A DNA stretch of 64,000 nt from Sipunculus nudus (lineage: Eukaryota; Annelida; Sipuncula; Golfingiida; Sipunculidae): the NCBI GenBank assembly GCA_026874595.1, contig CM049308.1, forward strand, positions 18,536,001 through 18,600,000, read 5' to 3'. Position 1 is the stretch's first letter. The number at the start of each line of letters is the position of its first letter. Under the pieces are notes generated by a model that had not been told where the DNA came from, ran no database searches, and was given only the letters and a program-made list of their open reading frames with translations. This document shows positions 35,750-47,300 of this stretch, one piece after another. The position numbers and the translations under genes are program-made.

Positions 35750-35860
35750 CGCAGAGGCTGATTTCCAGACCTCTGAGTCCATGTACAAACTCGAGTTTAG
35801 ACCCCTCGAGTCCAAGTCCGAGTCCCTTAAAAGGTGGACTCGATTCCGGATTCGCGTCCG
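35750..35860. repeat. GAGTCC/GGACTC low-complexity block
   Basis: The hexamer GAGTCC and its complement recur irregularly (GAGTCC, CTCGAGTCC, AAGTCCGAGTCCC, GGACTCG). It is probably a remnant of a short tandem repeat. Confidence 0.7.
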
Positions 35861-36260
35861 ACATAACTTATATCATATTTAGTTGACCTCATTTCGTGTG
35901 GCATGTATCGGTGCGCGTACCACCGTATTCATGTATACAGCCACAATAAACACTGTTATACCAATATCAAGCATATGATAAATCTTGAATTGAATATTGC
36001 AAATAGCTTTTGAGGAATAAACACACATATACCCACATATGGAATAGCAATATCGCAAGTATGTATTTTATTGGTGTTATATTAACGATATAATTATTAT
36101 AGAGTACTGTTTAGGTTGAGCATTTTCAAATTAACCTCAAATACTCCACCAAAATATACCTTTATAACTCAAGTTCAAACCGGTTGAATCAAATTTAAGG
36201 TATTGTGTATTAATCAGTTATAATAAATATATGGAATATATGGTATGCCATATATGGTGC

Positions 36261-36262
<2 letters not shown>

Positions 36263-36294
<32 letters not shown>
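36263..36294. repeat. (AT)n microsatellite
   Basis: About 32 bp, ending 2 bp before a TA-flanked MITE. Confidence 0.96.
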
Positions 36295-36296
<2 letters not shown>

Positions 36297-36459
36297 TACA
36301 ATCAATGTGTAAAATCAGTCAATTTGTAAAATGTATGAAATTTTCGGTCAATTTACAAAGTGCCTGATGCACCCAGGCAATTTATAAAATGACTGCAATT
36401 TTCAGGTTTTTACAAGTTGACAGAAATATCATTCAGTTTAATTGACATATTGACTGGAA
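36297..36459 (-). mobile_element. MITE copy 1, about 163 bp
   Basis: The element begins TACAATCAATG and ends near ATTGACTGGA. Over its length it aligns with the reverse complement of 37690-37855. The interior is a series of mirrored words (TCAATTTGTAAAATG, CATTTTATAAATTGACTG type), making it an imperfect palindrome. It encodes nothing. Strand is given relative to copy 2. Confidence 0.75.
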
Positions 36460-37689
36460 TGTAAAATGAATGAAATACTATTAATTGGTATACAATTAGA
36501 AATATTTAAATGACATTTCACTTAATTTATATAGCATAGTCTTAAAAAATACTTATATATATTTTACATAATGTTATTGCATATTTTAATGTTTCATATA
36601 ATCAAAAGTGTCCATTTGGTTTAATTCTGGTTCTGGAGAAATAATTATGTAATCATATGATATCTTAATATTATATTGTCTCATGCTGGGGTGCAGTTTT
36701 CGTTTGCATAACCGTACTGTGTGTGGGAGGGGTGAACCTCTCCCTCAGTGCTGTATTTTGTTTCAAATTTATATCAGAATTTCAGAAATTTTGAAGCAAT
36801 TTCGGTATAGAATAACTACTGATTACTACTAAGAACCCCCTCCCACCCACCCCCTGGATTCGCCGCTGGTCATTTCACAATGAAATCTGCATGAATTATT
36901 TAATTTGTGCTTTAATATGTGGGTTTCAATATGTCTGAAAACTAGTGAATCATTCATGCATTATAAGACATTGTTTCAAATTTAAGTTATTTCTATTCAT
37001 TAATATATAAGAGACTGTCACACCTTTTGTAAATAAATCCTTTTGTACGGATTGAAATTAGAGCCCATTTTAGGCAAAATGACATTATTTTATATGACAA
37101 TATGGGGATGGGGTGAAAAAGGTATATATAATATGGAATAACCAGTTCGGTCATAAAATTTACTGCCCGACATTCAAAGGAATCAGAGTTAGGCTCCATT
37201 CAAAGAATATAGATTTAACGTACACAGAAACAGTCTGTAGTTGTGATTAAACCCTATCCTTTGTAACTCACTTATAAGCATATCTTACTCAATGTATTTG
37301 ATATTATAATTTCTGTAACTACGGTTATCTTTAACCGTTCTTCATCATAAATTTCACATATTATTGCACATTTCAATATTTCATTTAACAAAAAGCTTCC
37401 ATTTGACTTGATACTGGTGCTGACATAAGCAAAAATGTAGTTGATGAGTTGTAAAATATTAAGCATATTCTATTATGTTATAACAATGTGCATATTTCAA
37501 CTATATGATTCTGGTTACCCCTCACTATTCTGCAGTGTATTTTATTATTTGATCAGTATTCTATAAATTAGCCTTATAAAATTAAACAGGCGTAATGTTC
37601 ACATGAAGTATATAGCTGTTTATAAAATTTGGCAATGTCTGTTTCACAATAATGAGATATAAATGAAACAAAATACTATTTCATATAGA
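36460..37689. other. AT-rich spacer between the two MITE copies
   Basis: No open frame with a domain. Segments at about 36565-36670 and 37352-37460 are diverged direct repeats (for example TTATTGCA-AT-TTTCAATATTTCAT and TCCATTTGG words), roughly 785 bp apart, of unknown nature. Confidence 0.5.
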
Positions 37690-37855
37690 TACAGTCAATG
37701 TGTCAAATAAACTGACTGTTTTTTCAGTTAATTTGTAAAATGCCTGAAAATTTCAGCATTTTATAAACTGACTGACTGAATCAGGCACTTTGTAAATTGA
37801 CTGAAGATTTTAGGCATTTTATAAATTGACTGATTTTACATGTGAATTGACTGTA
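37690..37855 (+). mobile_element. MITE copy 2, 166 bp, TA-flanked
   Basis: It runs from TACAGTCAAT to ATTGACTGTA. With TA counted as the target duplication, the termini are CAGTCAAT...ATTGACTG. CAGT-starting inverted ends with a TA target are typical of Tc1/mariner-type elements, so this is probably a non-autonomous relative. No transposase is present. Confidence 0.8.
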
Positions 37856-38048
37856 ACATATATATTATATTTATATGGTAGAGTACACTATTACCATGCA
37901 GGATGTATTGGATTCATGTTACTTAAAAATACAAATTATATATTCATATATATATATAAAAGAATAAAATGTACGTAATATAGAGAGGTTTCCAGAATCG
38001 GCATATATATTCATGTCATTATATAGAAGATATTCTCCTAATAAGGCA

Positions 38049-38050
<2 letters not shown>

Positions 38051-38120
<70 letters not shown>
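38051..38120. repeat. (AT)n microsatellite
   Basis: 70 bp uninterrupted, one of the longest tracts. Confidence 0.98.
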
Positions 38121-38123
<3 letters not shown>

Positions 38124-38849
38124 GTGGTATCACATGCATTTACGGACAAATTCGATTTCTATCAATTAATACATGCCAAATTGCCGCTAATAGATAAATT
38201 AATACGATAAAATGAATATGCTAGTATCTCTCCGGGGGTTCATTTTTAAATTTAGTTTTAAAACACAAACTTAAAATGTAAAACCGTGAAAATACTACGT
38301 CTCTAAATTGAGCCCAAATGCATGGTCTTTTTTGTAGTACACTTGTTCACTAACTATTGTATGTGGGAGCTGTTGTATATTGTTGTATATATATATTCAA
38401 GCGATGTTGTATGTAGCGGGTTTGTAACAACCTTTTAACACAAGAGCAGTTAAATATTTTGCTCTTGGATCAGGGATAAGCCTCAAGGTGTGCACGTCCA
38501 GTGAATCAGCTTTCTGGCAAGACCAACGCTATAAGGTGACGTTCCCATGACATTCAGTGATGTTCAGACACTCCGATTGCAAAAACCGAACTTTAGATGT
38601 TGTAACAGTAATTAGCCTGGCTGATCTGTTCACCTACGTAAATCCTTCATGTATTAACCCACCCTCTTGTTCGGGTATAAGTGGATGTACAGAGTACATA
38701 GATATACATATACTGCATTTAATTGAAAAAAGCCTTCTCCGATCCCACGGTATATATAGACTGTTATATACGTATGTAAGTTTGCGGTCCATTGTTACCG
38801 TTCAAGTTCACAAGGCTTAAAGAACATCACTTGGGCAGATGCATAAATG

Positions 38850-38852
<3 letters not shown>

Positions 38853-38904
<52 letters not shown>
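38853..38904. repeat. (AT)n microsatellite
   Basis: About 52 bp uninterrupted. Confidence 0.97.
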
Positions 38905-38907
<3 letters not shown>

Positions 38908-39727
38908 TAGTGTGCCAATTAAACGATTATATCGGTGATAAGTCGCTTTCTTTTATAATCGATACAATCGGTTGCATTTTTGCAAAATTGATCATAAACA
39001 ATTATGTATGCACATCCAAAGAGGTCATATTATCCTGATAAAATATTCTTATTGTGTGAGGGGTATATAAGAAAAAACGGGACACAAAACGGGGAACAAC
39101 ATTAAAACTTAACCCGACCACTACCTTGACCTGAAACTTCAGCGTGATGTCATACTGAATTTACTAAGGCACTTTCTAATTAAAATTCCATATACACAAT
39201 ATTTCACGGTAATATGGATGGTACTTAAATAATCAATTAATAATCGGCCTTTTTTTCACTTTTAACGTAATATAATACAGCATGCAGTATATATATACAT
39301 ATATACTTCAAAACCGATATATATTGTTATACGAATATTGTATTCGATAGATGAGGCAATGTTGGTTTTGACACTAGCTCTAACATATAAACCTATCAAA
39401 TTAGAGACATTCATTGTATGTTTATTGGGAATACAACAAAAATACAAATTTGTTTTCTATTATATTCTGGCTTTGAACCATGCATGTGATCTCGTTCTGT
39501 TTTATTTATCAAAAGGTATATGTACCGATTATCAAGTATTAATATAAAATTATTATGTATATTTCTGTTCGATGTATAATTGGTATTTTGTTTTATAATA
39601 TTATATATATTATACATTATATTTTATTATGGAAAGGGGGATTTGATATATAATTTACTGCATATATATATATACATTTGTTTTCTCCATCTTCGTTTAT
39701 TTTCGATATATATAAAGATTCCAGAAC

Positions 39728-39733
39728 ACACAA

Positions 39734-39774
<41 letters not shown>

Positions 39775-39800
39775 ATAAAAATTATATATATATATATTAT
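39728..39800. repeat. Compound (CA)n(TA)n
   Basis: A CA run, then TA, then a second TA run after AATAAAAAT. Confidence 0.95.
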
Positions 39801-40827
39801 AGGTTAATGAATCTACATTGTTTCATCCGATATAAAATTAAGACCGTTCATGTTCCCTGCAATAGAAAATGATGAATAGGGAATTAATGCTAAATAATGT
39901 AAAAACATGGTTGTTACTAATTACTTATTGAGCTCTCCTACTATACGATACACCAAACATGAAAAAAAAATATATTAAAAGGTAAAAAGCACATGCACAT
40001 ATTAATATATTTCCAGTCTTTATCTATTTTATTTTGTCCTTCAAATTTATGACTTGTTCCATCCTTGAGGAGTCAAAGGATTTATACAGTCATATTAAAT
40101 ATATTACACGCGTGAACATGAAGGAAAATTTTAAACAGAAAACTAAGTTGTGTTATATCATAGATGTTTTATTGATATTGTATAAACATGTGTAATCCCC
40201 CATGCATTTTATTTATGTATATATCCGTAGGGCAGATCTATATTGGACTACCGACCCTTGATGTAAAGTATAAAATAATAAACCTGTATACAACCATTTG
40301 AATAAATTCGTAAATTATTAAAACAGAATAATCGTTAGATAAGAAAAAATTTGGATTTCATGTATTGAACTCCAGATATTCAAAGCATTCTATATGCATA
40401 TATTATTAAAACCTTTTGCTAGTTGTTGAGGGACATATCAATGCAGTTCCTCCATAATTAAATTTTCATTCATTTCGACAACTTTGTATAAAATATCTTC
40501 AGACATGCGTTAATAAGAGTAATGATTTTCAGCAACATTTGATTAACCGATAGCAAGTATAACATAAATGAAACCTTTATTAATTCATGATGTTTATGTT
40601 CTATTGTTATCGCTGCCTGGTAATGCAATGTTAATGTTTATTTATATTTCAAAAGATGAGGAGAATCAGGCACATGCACAAACAATATATGAAAATGTGC
40701 ATTCAGAAGTTTTTTTTAACCATGCACGAATTATGAAACGTGGTACTTTTTGTCAAGGGAAGGTTTTTTTCTACGATAAAATGATGTGATGGAAAATACA
40801 ACATTTATTTACAACATATAGATTTGA

Positions 40828-40832
<5 letters not shown>

Positions 40833-40899
<67 letters not shown>

Positions 40900-40902
40900 T
40901 AT
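40833..40902. repeat. (AT)n microsatellite
   Basis: About 70 bp with one CAT interruption near the right end. Confidence 0.97.
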
Positions 40903-40920
40903 GTCACATTACAAACTCCG

Positions 40921-41789
40921 ATCCAGTAGAATCGTCAATCCTACTAGGACAAAGTCCGATCGGACCTTCTACTAGGGGAAACTCCGATCAGACTTTCTAT
41001 ACTTTCTACTGAATAGATGCCTAGGCGAGAACTACATCTCGAGATGGTCCACCCGGTTAAGCAATCATATAGAAGACGCAGATATTCTGTATTTCAGATG
41101 TAAGATGAACTTTTTTAAACTGAATTAAATGTACACATCGGCGATCAGATTTATTCAACTGAGGATGAGAGAACATTTCCAAAAGAACAAACCATTCTCA
41201 GAATGTCAGACGAAGGCTATTCAAGGAGAGAAGAATGGCAGAAGAAAGAAGATCTAGGAGATATCTAAAGAATACAAGTCACGCATCTGAGAAAGGCCAA
41301 TCTAGAACAACTTATTGTCTAAATGAAGATTATTTTTGCACTTCTTCGAGAACGTCACCACGGACAAAACAGATGTCAAAGCCTTTCAGGGCTTTATGAA
41401 TGTCCATTGAATCCATCAATGTAAAACGTCCAAAAAGTTCTGCCCTGAACAAAATGAAATATCAAGATGACTAGTTCAGGAGATAGGAATATCTAGATGT
41501 AGGACAAGTCAGGATAGAACAAGGATCAAATGATATTGAAGAAAAGAAGATTTCTGAAAACGCCACACAGGCATAAAGTATTCTGGTTTATAACAAAATA
41601 TCAATGAAGGAACATTAGCCCGTTACTGCCATGGGAAAGAAGACACAACATGCAGAAGAAAACTCAGAGACGACCCGAGGAGAGGTCAAACGAAACCTAT
41701 TCCATTATAATATATATATATACAGACGTATGTCAAACGAATGCCAGTCAATGTAGAAAAATGTCACCTGAACGGATGATAGACGGATA
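40921..41789. other. Purine-rich region, possible decayed flank of the tandem array
   Basis: The plus strand is A- and G-rich with few T runs. Words such as CAGGA, AGAAGA and TCAAATGA recur irregularly, as in the array that follows. No open frame is credible. It may be the oldest, most diverged part of the same satellite. Confidence 0.4.
40954..40965. repeat. 12-bp palindrome GTCCGATCGGAC
   Basis: A perfect palindrome among related TCCGATC / CTACTAGG words (40918-41000), marking the start of the purine-rich region. Confidence 0.8.
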
Positions 41790-43454
41790 GATGAATGCCA
41801 AATGAAGCCTGATCAACGACTGGAGAGTGGCATATGAAACACAGTTCAGGACAGAAGAGTGTCTGATGAGACCCAATACAAACAGTAGAATGTCAAATAA
41901 AACCCACTCAAGGACAGAAGAATATCAAATGAACCCATTCCTGGACAGGAGGTCAAATGGAATCCAGTTCAGGATAAAAAATGTCAAATGAAACATATTA
42001 TAGGAAAGAAAACTGGTATATATAAAACTCATTAAGAAGGAAAGTCAATTGAAGCCAATTTAAGGACAGGAGAATGTCAAATGAAACCCATTCCGGGACA
42101 GGAGGTCATATGGAATCCAGTCTTGGATAAAACAAGTCAAATGAAACATTTTCAAGGAAAGAACACTGTTATATGAAAATCATTGAAGGATTGAAGATAA
42201 AATGAATCCAACTCAAGGACAGGAGAATGTCAAATGAAACTATTCCAGGATAGAAGAATGTCAAATGAAGCCCATACCAAGATTGGAGATTCTCAAACGG
42301 AATCCAGTCTAAGACAGACAAATGACAAATTAAACCTATTTCAGAAGAGAAGAATTTCATATGAACCCATTCAAGAACAGAAAAAATGTCGATTGAAAGT
42401 CATTCCAGTATAGATAAAAATATCCATCAACCCATTGCGGGAAAGGAGGTCGAATTAAACCCGTTTCAGGAGTGAAGAATGTCAAATGGACTATAGCCCA
42501 TGCAGGACATAAGAATATAAATGAAGAACAATTCCTGGACAAGCGAATGTTAACTGAATATTCAATCGGTGTAGAAAGTCAATTGAAGCCTATTCCAGAA
42601 AAGAAAAGTGTCAAATTAATCCTTTTTGTAGGAGTGTAGAATGTCAAATGAAGCCTATTCCTGGAGTGTAAAATGATTAATAGAACCGATACTAGAACAG
42701 AAGAACGTCAAAGAAATCGATTTTTGGACAGGAAGTCAATTGGAACCAAGTCCAGGACCAAAAAAATGTCAAATGAAACATATCATAGGAAAGAAAACTG
42801 TCATATGAAACTTATTGATGGATAGAAAGTCAATCGACGAAAATTTAAGGACAGGAGAATGTCAAATGAAACCCATTCCGGGACAGGAGATCATATAAAA
42901 TCCAGATTAGGAAAAATGAATGTCAAATAAAACATATTTAAGGAAATAAAGCTGCTATATAAAACTAAATGAAGCCAAACCAAGGTAAGGAGAATGTCAA
43001 ATGAAACCCATTCCGAGACAGGAGGTCATATGGAATCTAGTCTAGGATTTTAAAAAATGTCATATGAAACTCATTGAAGGATTGAAGAGCAAATGAATCA
43101 AATTCAAGAACAGGAGAATGTCAAATGAAACCATTTCAGGACAGGAGAATGTCAAATGAAACCCATTCCAAGGGTGTAGATTCTCAAACGGAATCTAGTC
43201 TAAAACAGACAAATGACAAATGAAACCTATTTCAGAACAGAAGAATTTCATATTAACCGATTCTTGAACAGGAAAATGTCAATTGAAAGTCATTCTAGGA
43301 TAGAAAAATCTCGATTACACCCATTCCGGGTCAGGAGGTCGAATGAAACCCGTTCCAGGAGAGAAGAATGTTATATGGAATCTAGCTTATGCAGGACATC
43401 AGAATGTTAAGGGCAGGAGAATGTTAAATTGAGCCTTGCATGTCCAGTACAGGA
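41790..43454 (+). repeat. Diverged part of the tandem array with higher-order duplication
   Basis: Irregularly spaced variants of GGAGAATGTCAAATGAAACC alternate with variants of GACAGGAGGTCATATGGAATCC. Two long blocks, 42069-42518 and 42989-43408, are duplicates at about 920 bp offset, the first carrying roughly 50 extra bases. Related shorter blocks start near 41906 and 42851. Open frames crossing it (43213-43410 plus, minus frames at 42169-42542) arise from the repeat. Confidence 0.85.
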
Positions 43455-44542
43455 AAATGTCAACTGAAACTTTGTCTAGGACAGGAGATTGTCAAATTTA
43501 ACCTTGTCCGGGACAGGTGAATGTCAAATGGAACCTTGTCCAATACATGAGAATGTCAAATGGAACCTTGTCCGGGACAGGAGAATGTCAAATGGAAAAT
43601 AGGCCATTATAGGAGAATGTCAAATAGAACCTTGCCCAAGACAGGAGAATGTCAAATGGAACTTTGTCTATTACAGGAGAATGTCAAATGGAACCTTGTC
43701 CAATACACGAGAATGTCTAATGGAACCTTGTCCATTACAAGAGAATGTCAAATGAAACCTTATCCATCACAGGAAAATGTCAAATGAAACCTTGTCCAAT
43801 ACATGAGAATGTCAAATGGAACCTTGTCCAAGACAGGAGAATGTCAAATGGAAAATATGCCATTACAGGAGAATGTCAAATGGTACCTTGTCCATTGCAG
43901 GAGAATGTCAAATGGAACCTTGACCATTACAGAAGAATGTAAAATGGTACCTTGACCATCACAGGAAAATGTCAAATGAAACCTTGTCCATAACAGGAGA
44001 ATGTCAAATTGAACCTTGCCCATTACAGGAGAATGTCAAATGAAACCTTGTCCAAGACATGAGAATGTCAAATGGAACTTTGACCATTACAGAAGAATGT
44101 CAAATACAACCTTGTCCATTACAGGAGAATGTCAAATTGAACCTTGCCCATTACAGGAGAATGTCAAATGAAACCTTGTCCAAGACATGAGAATGTCAAA
44201 TGGTACCTTGTCCGGGACAGGAAAATGTGAAATGGAAACTAGTCCATTACAGGAGAATGTCAAATGAAACCTTGCCCATGACAGGAGAATGTAAAATGGA
44301 ACCATGTCCAAGACAGGAGAATGTCAAATGAAACGTTATCCATTACAGGAGAATGTCAAATGGAACCTTATCCAAGACATGAAAATGTCAAGTAGAACAT
44401 AGTCCATTACAGGAAAATGTCAAATGGAACCTTGTCCAAGACATTAGAATGTCAAATGGAACCTTGTCCAGGACCGAAGAATATCAAATGAAACCTTGTC
44501 CAGGACAGGAGACTTTAAAATTAAACTTTATAAAGGATATTT
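43455..44542 (+). repeat. 32-bp tandem array, about 34 units, exact register
   Basis: The unit is close to GAATGTCAAATGGAACC plus TTGTCCATTACAGGA. The GAATGTC anchor falls on every 32nd base from 43455 through 44511 (checked at 43487, 43519, 43551, 43583, 43615, 43743 and 44479 among others), so no net insertion or deletion separates the units although substitutions are many. The consensus has no stop in any plus-strand frame, and the frames 43560-43787 and 43745-43942 come from this. Variants containing ATGAAAC introduce TGA. Confidence 0.95.
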
Positions 44543-45640
44543 CAAGTGGAACCCAGTCAAAGGCAGATGAATGTCAAATTTAACAAGTCCAGGAAGGAAG
44601 AATGACAAATGAAGAATTTCTAAGAGAAGGTCAATCAAAGACTAAAGAATTTAAGAAAGTGAGGTGAATGTTTCATGAGAAGAGGTGTAACCCAGAATCG
44701 GAAAATGTAAGATGAATATCATATTGTTCAAGAAGATAAGAAATGTATACAGTCGAGTGGCGAAGAAGACGATACATGAATACAATGTTAAAAAGCAAAC
44801 ATAGCGGCATATCTGATACCACAAAGCTTGGCTAATTTTCTGATAAATTACAACTGTTTTAAGACTAGAGGTTCGGCATGAGCTGATATCTGCGTCTGTC
44901 AGATCTTTGCCTATGCACCTCCTATAGTGTATACCAGCTCAGTGGACAATTAGGCTACCCACTTGACTGGTGTCTCTAATGGTTCTTCTGTTCAGATCCT
45001 TGGATAAAGTGTGAAGACATTAGTGATTTTATTACTACAAATGGCTGCTGGTCATTATCTTGGAGAATATTTCTTTGCTTGCATAATTATTTTATTATAT
45101 TTTAATTTGGATTTCCAGGTTTATGGTGGCAGCGTAACTATATATGCCAACTTTTGCTGTTCTTTCGGACCGGTCTTTGGTTTAATAAGTATATTAATAA
45201 TATTTGCACGGCGGCCTGTCTTTTCCTCTTCTTTGTTATTTCTCCTCTGCTCTTTTTTTCTTCTTGCCCCCCCCCCTACCCCCCCCCCCCCCCGAATCGC
45301 CCCTCCACTTCTCTGTCTCTCTCTCCTCACGCTCAACTGTCACGGATTACATAGAAATGAAATTTTCTATGAAATTTTTAATTTTATAAATAACGATGTA
45401 CAGTCATTAGAGAATATGGACCGACGCTTAGGTCTTACTTAATTTACTGTATTGAATAGTCTGAACATGTGGAGGCCTCTTAAATCTTAGGGTTATTGAA
45501 AGGTTTGTATATCATTCCAATGTTTCGTGTCAGAAACAGGTACAATTTTAAACATTAACTCGTTTCCCTGTCCTCCCCTTAACTGGAGTGAGGGCAACAA
45601 AAAAAGTCAAGTCGCTGTAGCCAGGCTAGGAAATTAAAAT
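44543..45640. other. Array fringe, then AT-rich stretch with C runs
   Basis: Degenerate units continue to about 44640. C-rich runs lie at 45267-45293. The 143-codon frame 45011-45442 starts on a near-cognate codon and crosses the C runs, so I do not accept it as a gene. Confidence 0.5.
45267..45293. repeat. C10-TA-C17 homopolymer pair
   Basis: Two C runs separated by TA, unstable and error-prone. Confidence 0.93.
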
Positions 45641-46090
45641 GCAATAAAATCGGTTTGTTGGATAATAATTAGTTGTCGTGTGATAAGAAAGATAGCGGCC
45701 GTCCACTTAAACACGAATTTAGGTCAGCCGAGCAAGGAACTATCTGCTAGAGTACCTCGTCACCGCTCTTGATCACATTCTGTCTGGAAGCCTCTGTGCC
45801 GCGCGTCCTCGGCCGTTCTGCACCCTGCTTGCTGGCGTCGTGTCTTGCTGTCGCAGCCCTGCTGGCATAATGAAGGTACATTCCATCTCACCGCCTCTTC
45901 CCGGAGACTATCGCGTCAAATTAGAAGGGTCGCCCGTCGGATCAGTGGAGAGAAAAGCAGGTACATATTATACTTCATGAGGCTGTGTGTGTTTTCATTG
46001 TTTTATCTGGGTCCCGCTGATCGCGGTAAGCCTCTTGTAGATAAGGCCGCTCCTTCATGCTTGCATGCTCCTATATAGGTAATATACCTC
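45641..46090. other. Island holding the second candidate first exon and its leader
   Basis: Composition rises to balanced from about 45690. 45720-45869 is C/T-rich with CpGs and would be a plausible 5' leader. No TATA-like box is obvious. Confidence 0.45.
45870..45960 (+). CDS. Candidate first coding exon (30 codons plus 1 base), unidentified gene
   Basis: The ATG at 45870 opens MKVHSISPPLPGDYRVKLEG, continuing SPVGSVERKA to the donor-like GCAG/GTACAT at 45960/45961. The frame meets TGA six codons past that donor, and composition turns AT-rich soon after it, as expected for intron. The donor phase is 1, the same as at 20792. The proline and basic residues with no hydrophobic core suit the disordered start of a nuclear protein, but I do not recognise the family. 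A non-coding origin remains possible because the segment is only 91 bp. Confidence 0.35.
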
Positions 46091-47227
46091 GCCAACTGTG
46101 CATGCTATGAGGCGCTAAAGTGAACTACAAAGTGCATAATATTTTTATGAAGTAGGTGTTGGCGGTCATATTTTAAACACGTTAGGCTACCACCTCTGCA
46201 TGGTACATGTGTAACGTTGCTTAGGAGTACTGTAATCTTCATTATTCCGCAGAAAATAAATTGGAATAAAGGTCATTATAAAAAATGAAAGAAAACTGAA
46301 TATGGAATATGTTTGCCAAAATATTAATAGGTAAAACAAGATTGAATCTTTATTATTACGATAATTAAGACTTTAATACGGTTAGTTTCAATAGAAAGGT
46401 GAGCTTCCATGTCTGCATGTGGTTGCAAGGACTTCGAGCCTTTTTTTGAACCCCCTCCCCCCCCCCCTTCTTTCCCCCAACGGTTCATTCCAGTAACCTG
46501 GAATCGTTTTCAGCTTACATCCCTTCACTGTATTGACGAACAGATCATGATATTTTTATTGAAAAAGAGTGAAAAATTCAAGACTGAATATGATAGTCAC
46601 ATAATGTTTATTGTGTTGATACCAATCATATATACACCATGGGTCAAAACATATGGCACATTACATACCAGCACACTATATTTAAAAAAATTCAAATCAA
46701 TTAGAAGAAAATAATGTAAATATTTAAAGATAGAAAAATTCACCGAAGTGTAACAAAAACTAAAATTTAACAAATTAGAGGCTTAAAGTGGTGTGAAAAT
46801 TTGTTGAAAAAATCACGAAAATTTAATTTCCGTATTAACTGTAATTCCTACTGTTATCATTATAGGTATAGCTTAAATCTCAGTCTCAGTGCCCCATGTG
46901 ATGACATTTAATGATGGTGATGATGATGACGATTATTATAACTTTATTTTATTATTTTTAGTGTAATTTGTTTTATTTTTGTTGTTGCAGTCGTATTCAC
47001 GTTTATTCATGAAATAAGTCTATAAATAAACATTATATACTTCTTTAGACATGTATAATTCAGTCAGTATATTTTGAAAATTTAGGGGTAAGATGGAATC
47101 GTTATTAAATAACCCCCGCTAATAATACAAGATTGATTTCTTCTTACTTAAGGTGCTTTATAAATACGAGCAATCAGTGAGCGGTTATTGCTACTCAGGC
47201 TTTTGTGTTTAGGGTCATGAAATACAC

Positions 47228-47300
<73 letters not shown>

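Larger units (their letters stand above)
35221..36296. other. AT-rich stretch with a GAGTCC-rich block
   Basis: No gene. A tRNA box A-like TTAGTATAATGGTAA at about 35711 lacks a box B. The (TA)n at 36263-36294 borders the MITE that follows. Confidence 0.5.
37856..40920. other. AT-rich, microsatellite-dense stretch
   Basis: Four long TA tracts lie here, listed separately. Short frames (38557-38820, 39338-39547, 40568-40789) carry no domains. A slightly less AT-rich segment at 38400-38560 has no assigned function. Confidence 0.5.

Noticed and set aside
35705-35790. Possible tRNA or second SINE: TTAGTATAATGGTAA resembles a box A
   Set aside because: No box B at the proper distance, no cloverleaf and no flanking repeats.
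41790-44542. CRISPR-like array
   Set aside because: There are no distinct spacers between constant repeats; the whole 32-bp unit repeats head to tail, and the genome is eukaryotic.
45011-45442. 143-codon plus-strand frame, the longest in the window
   Set aside because: It does not start at ATG, runs through two C homopolymers and ends in AT-rich sequence. No domain.
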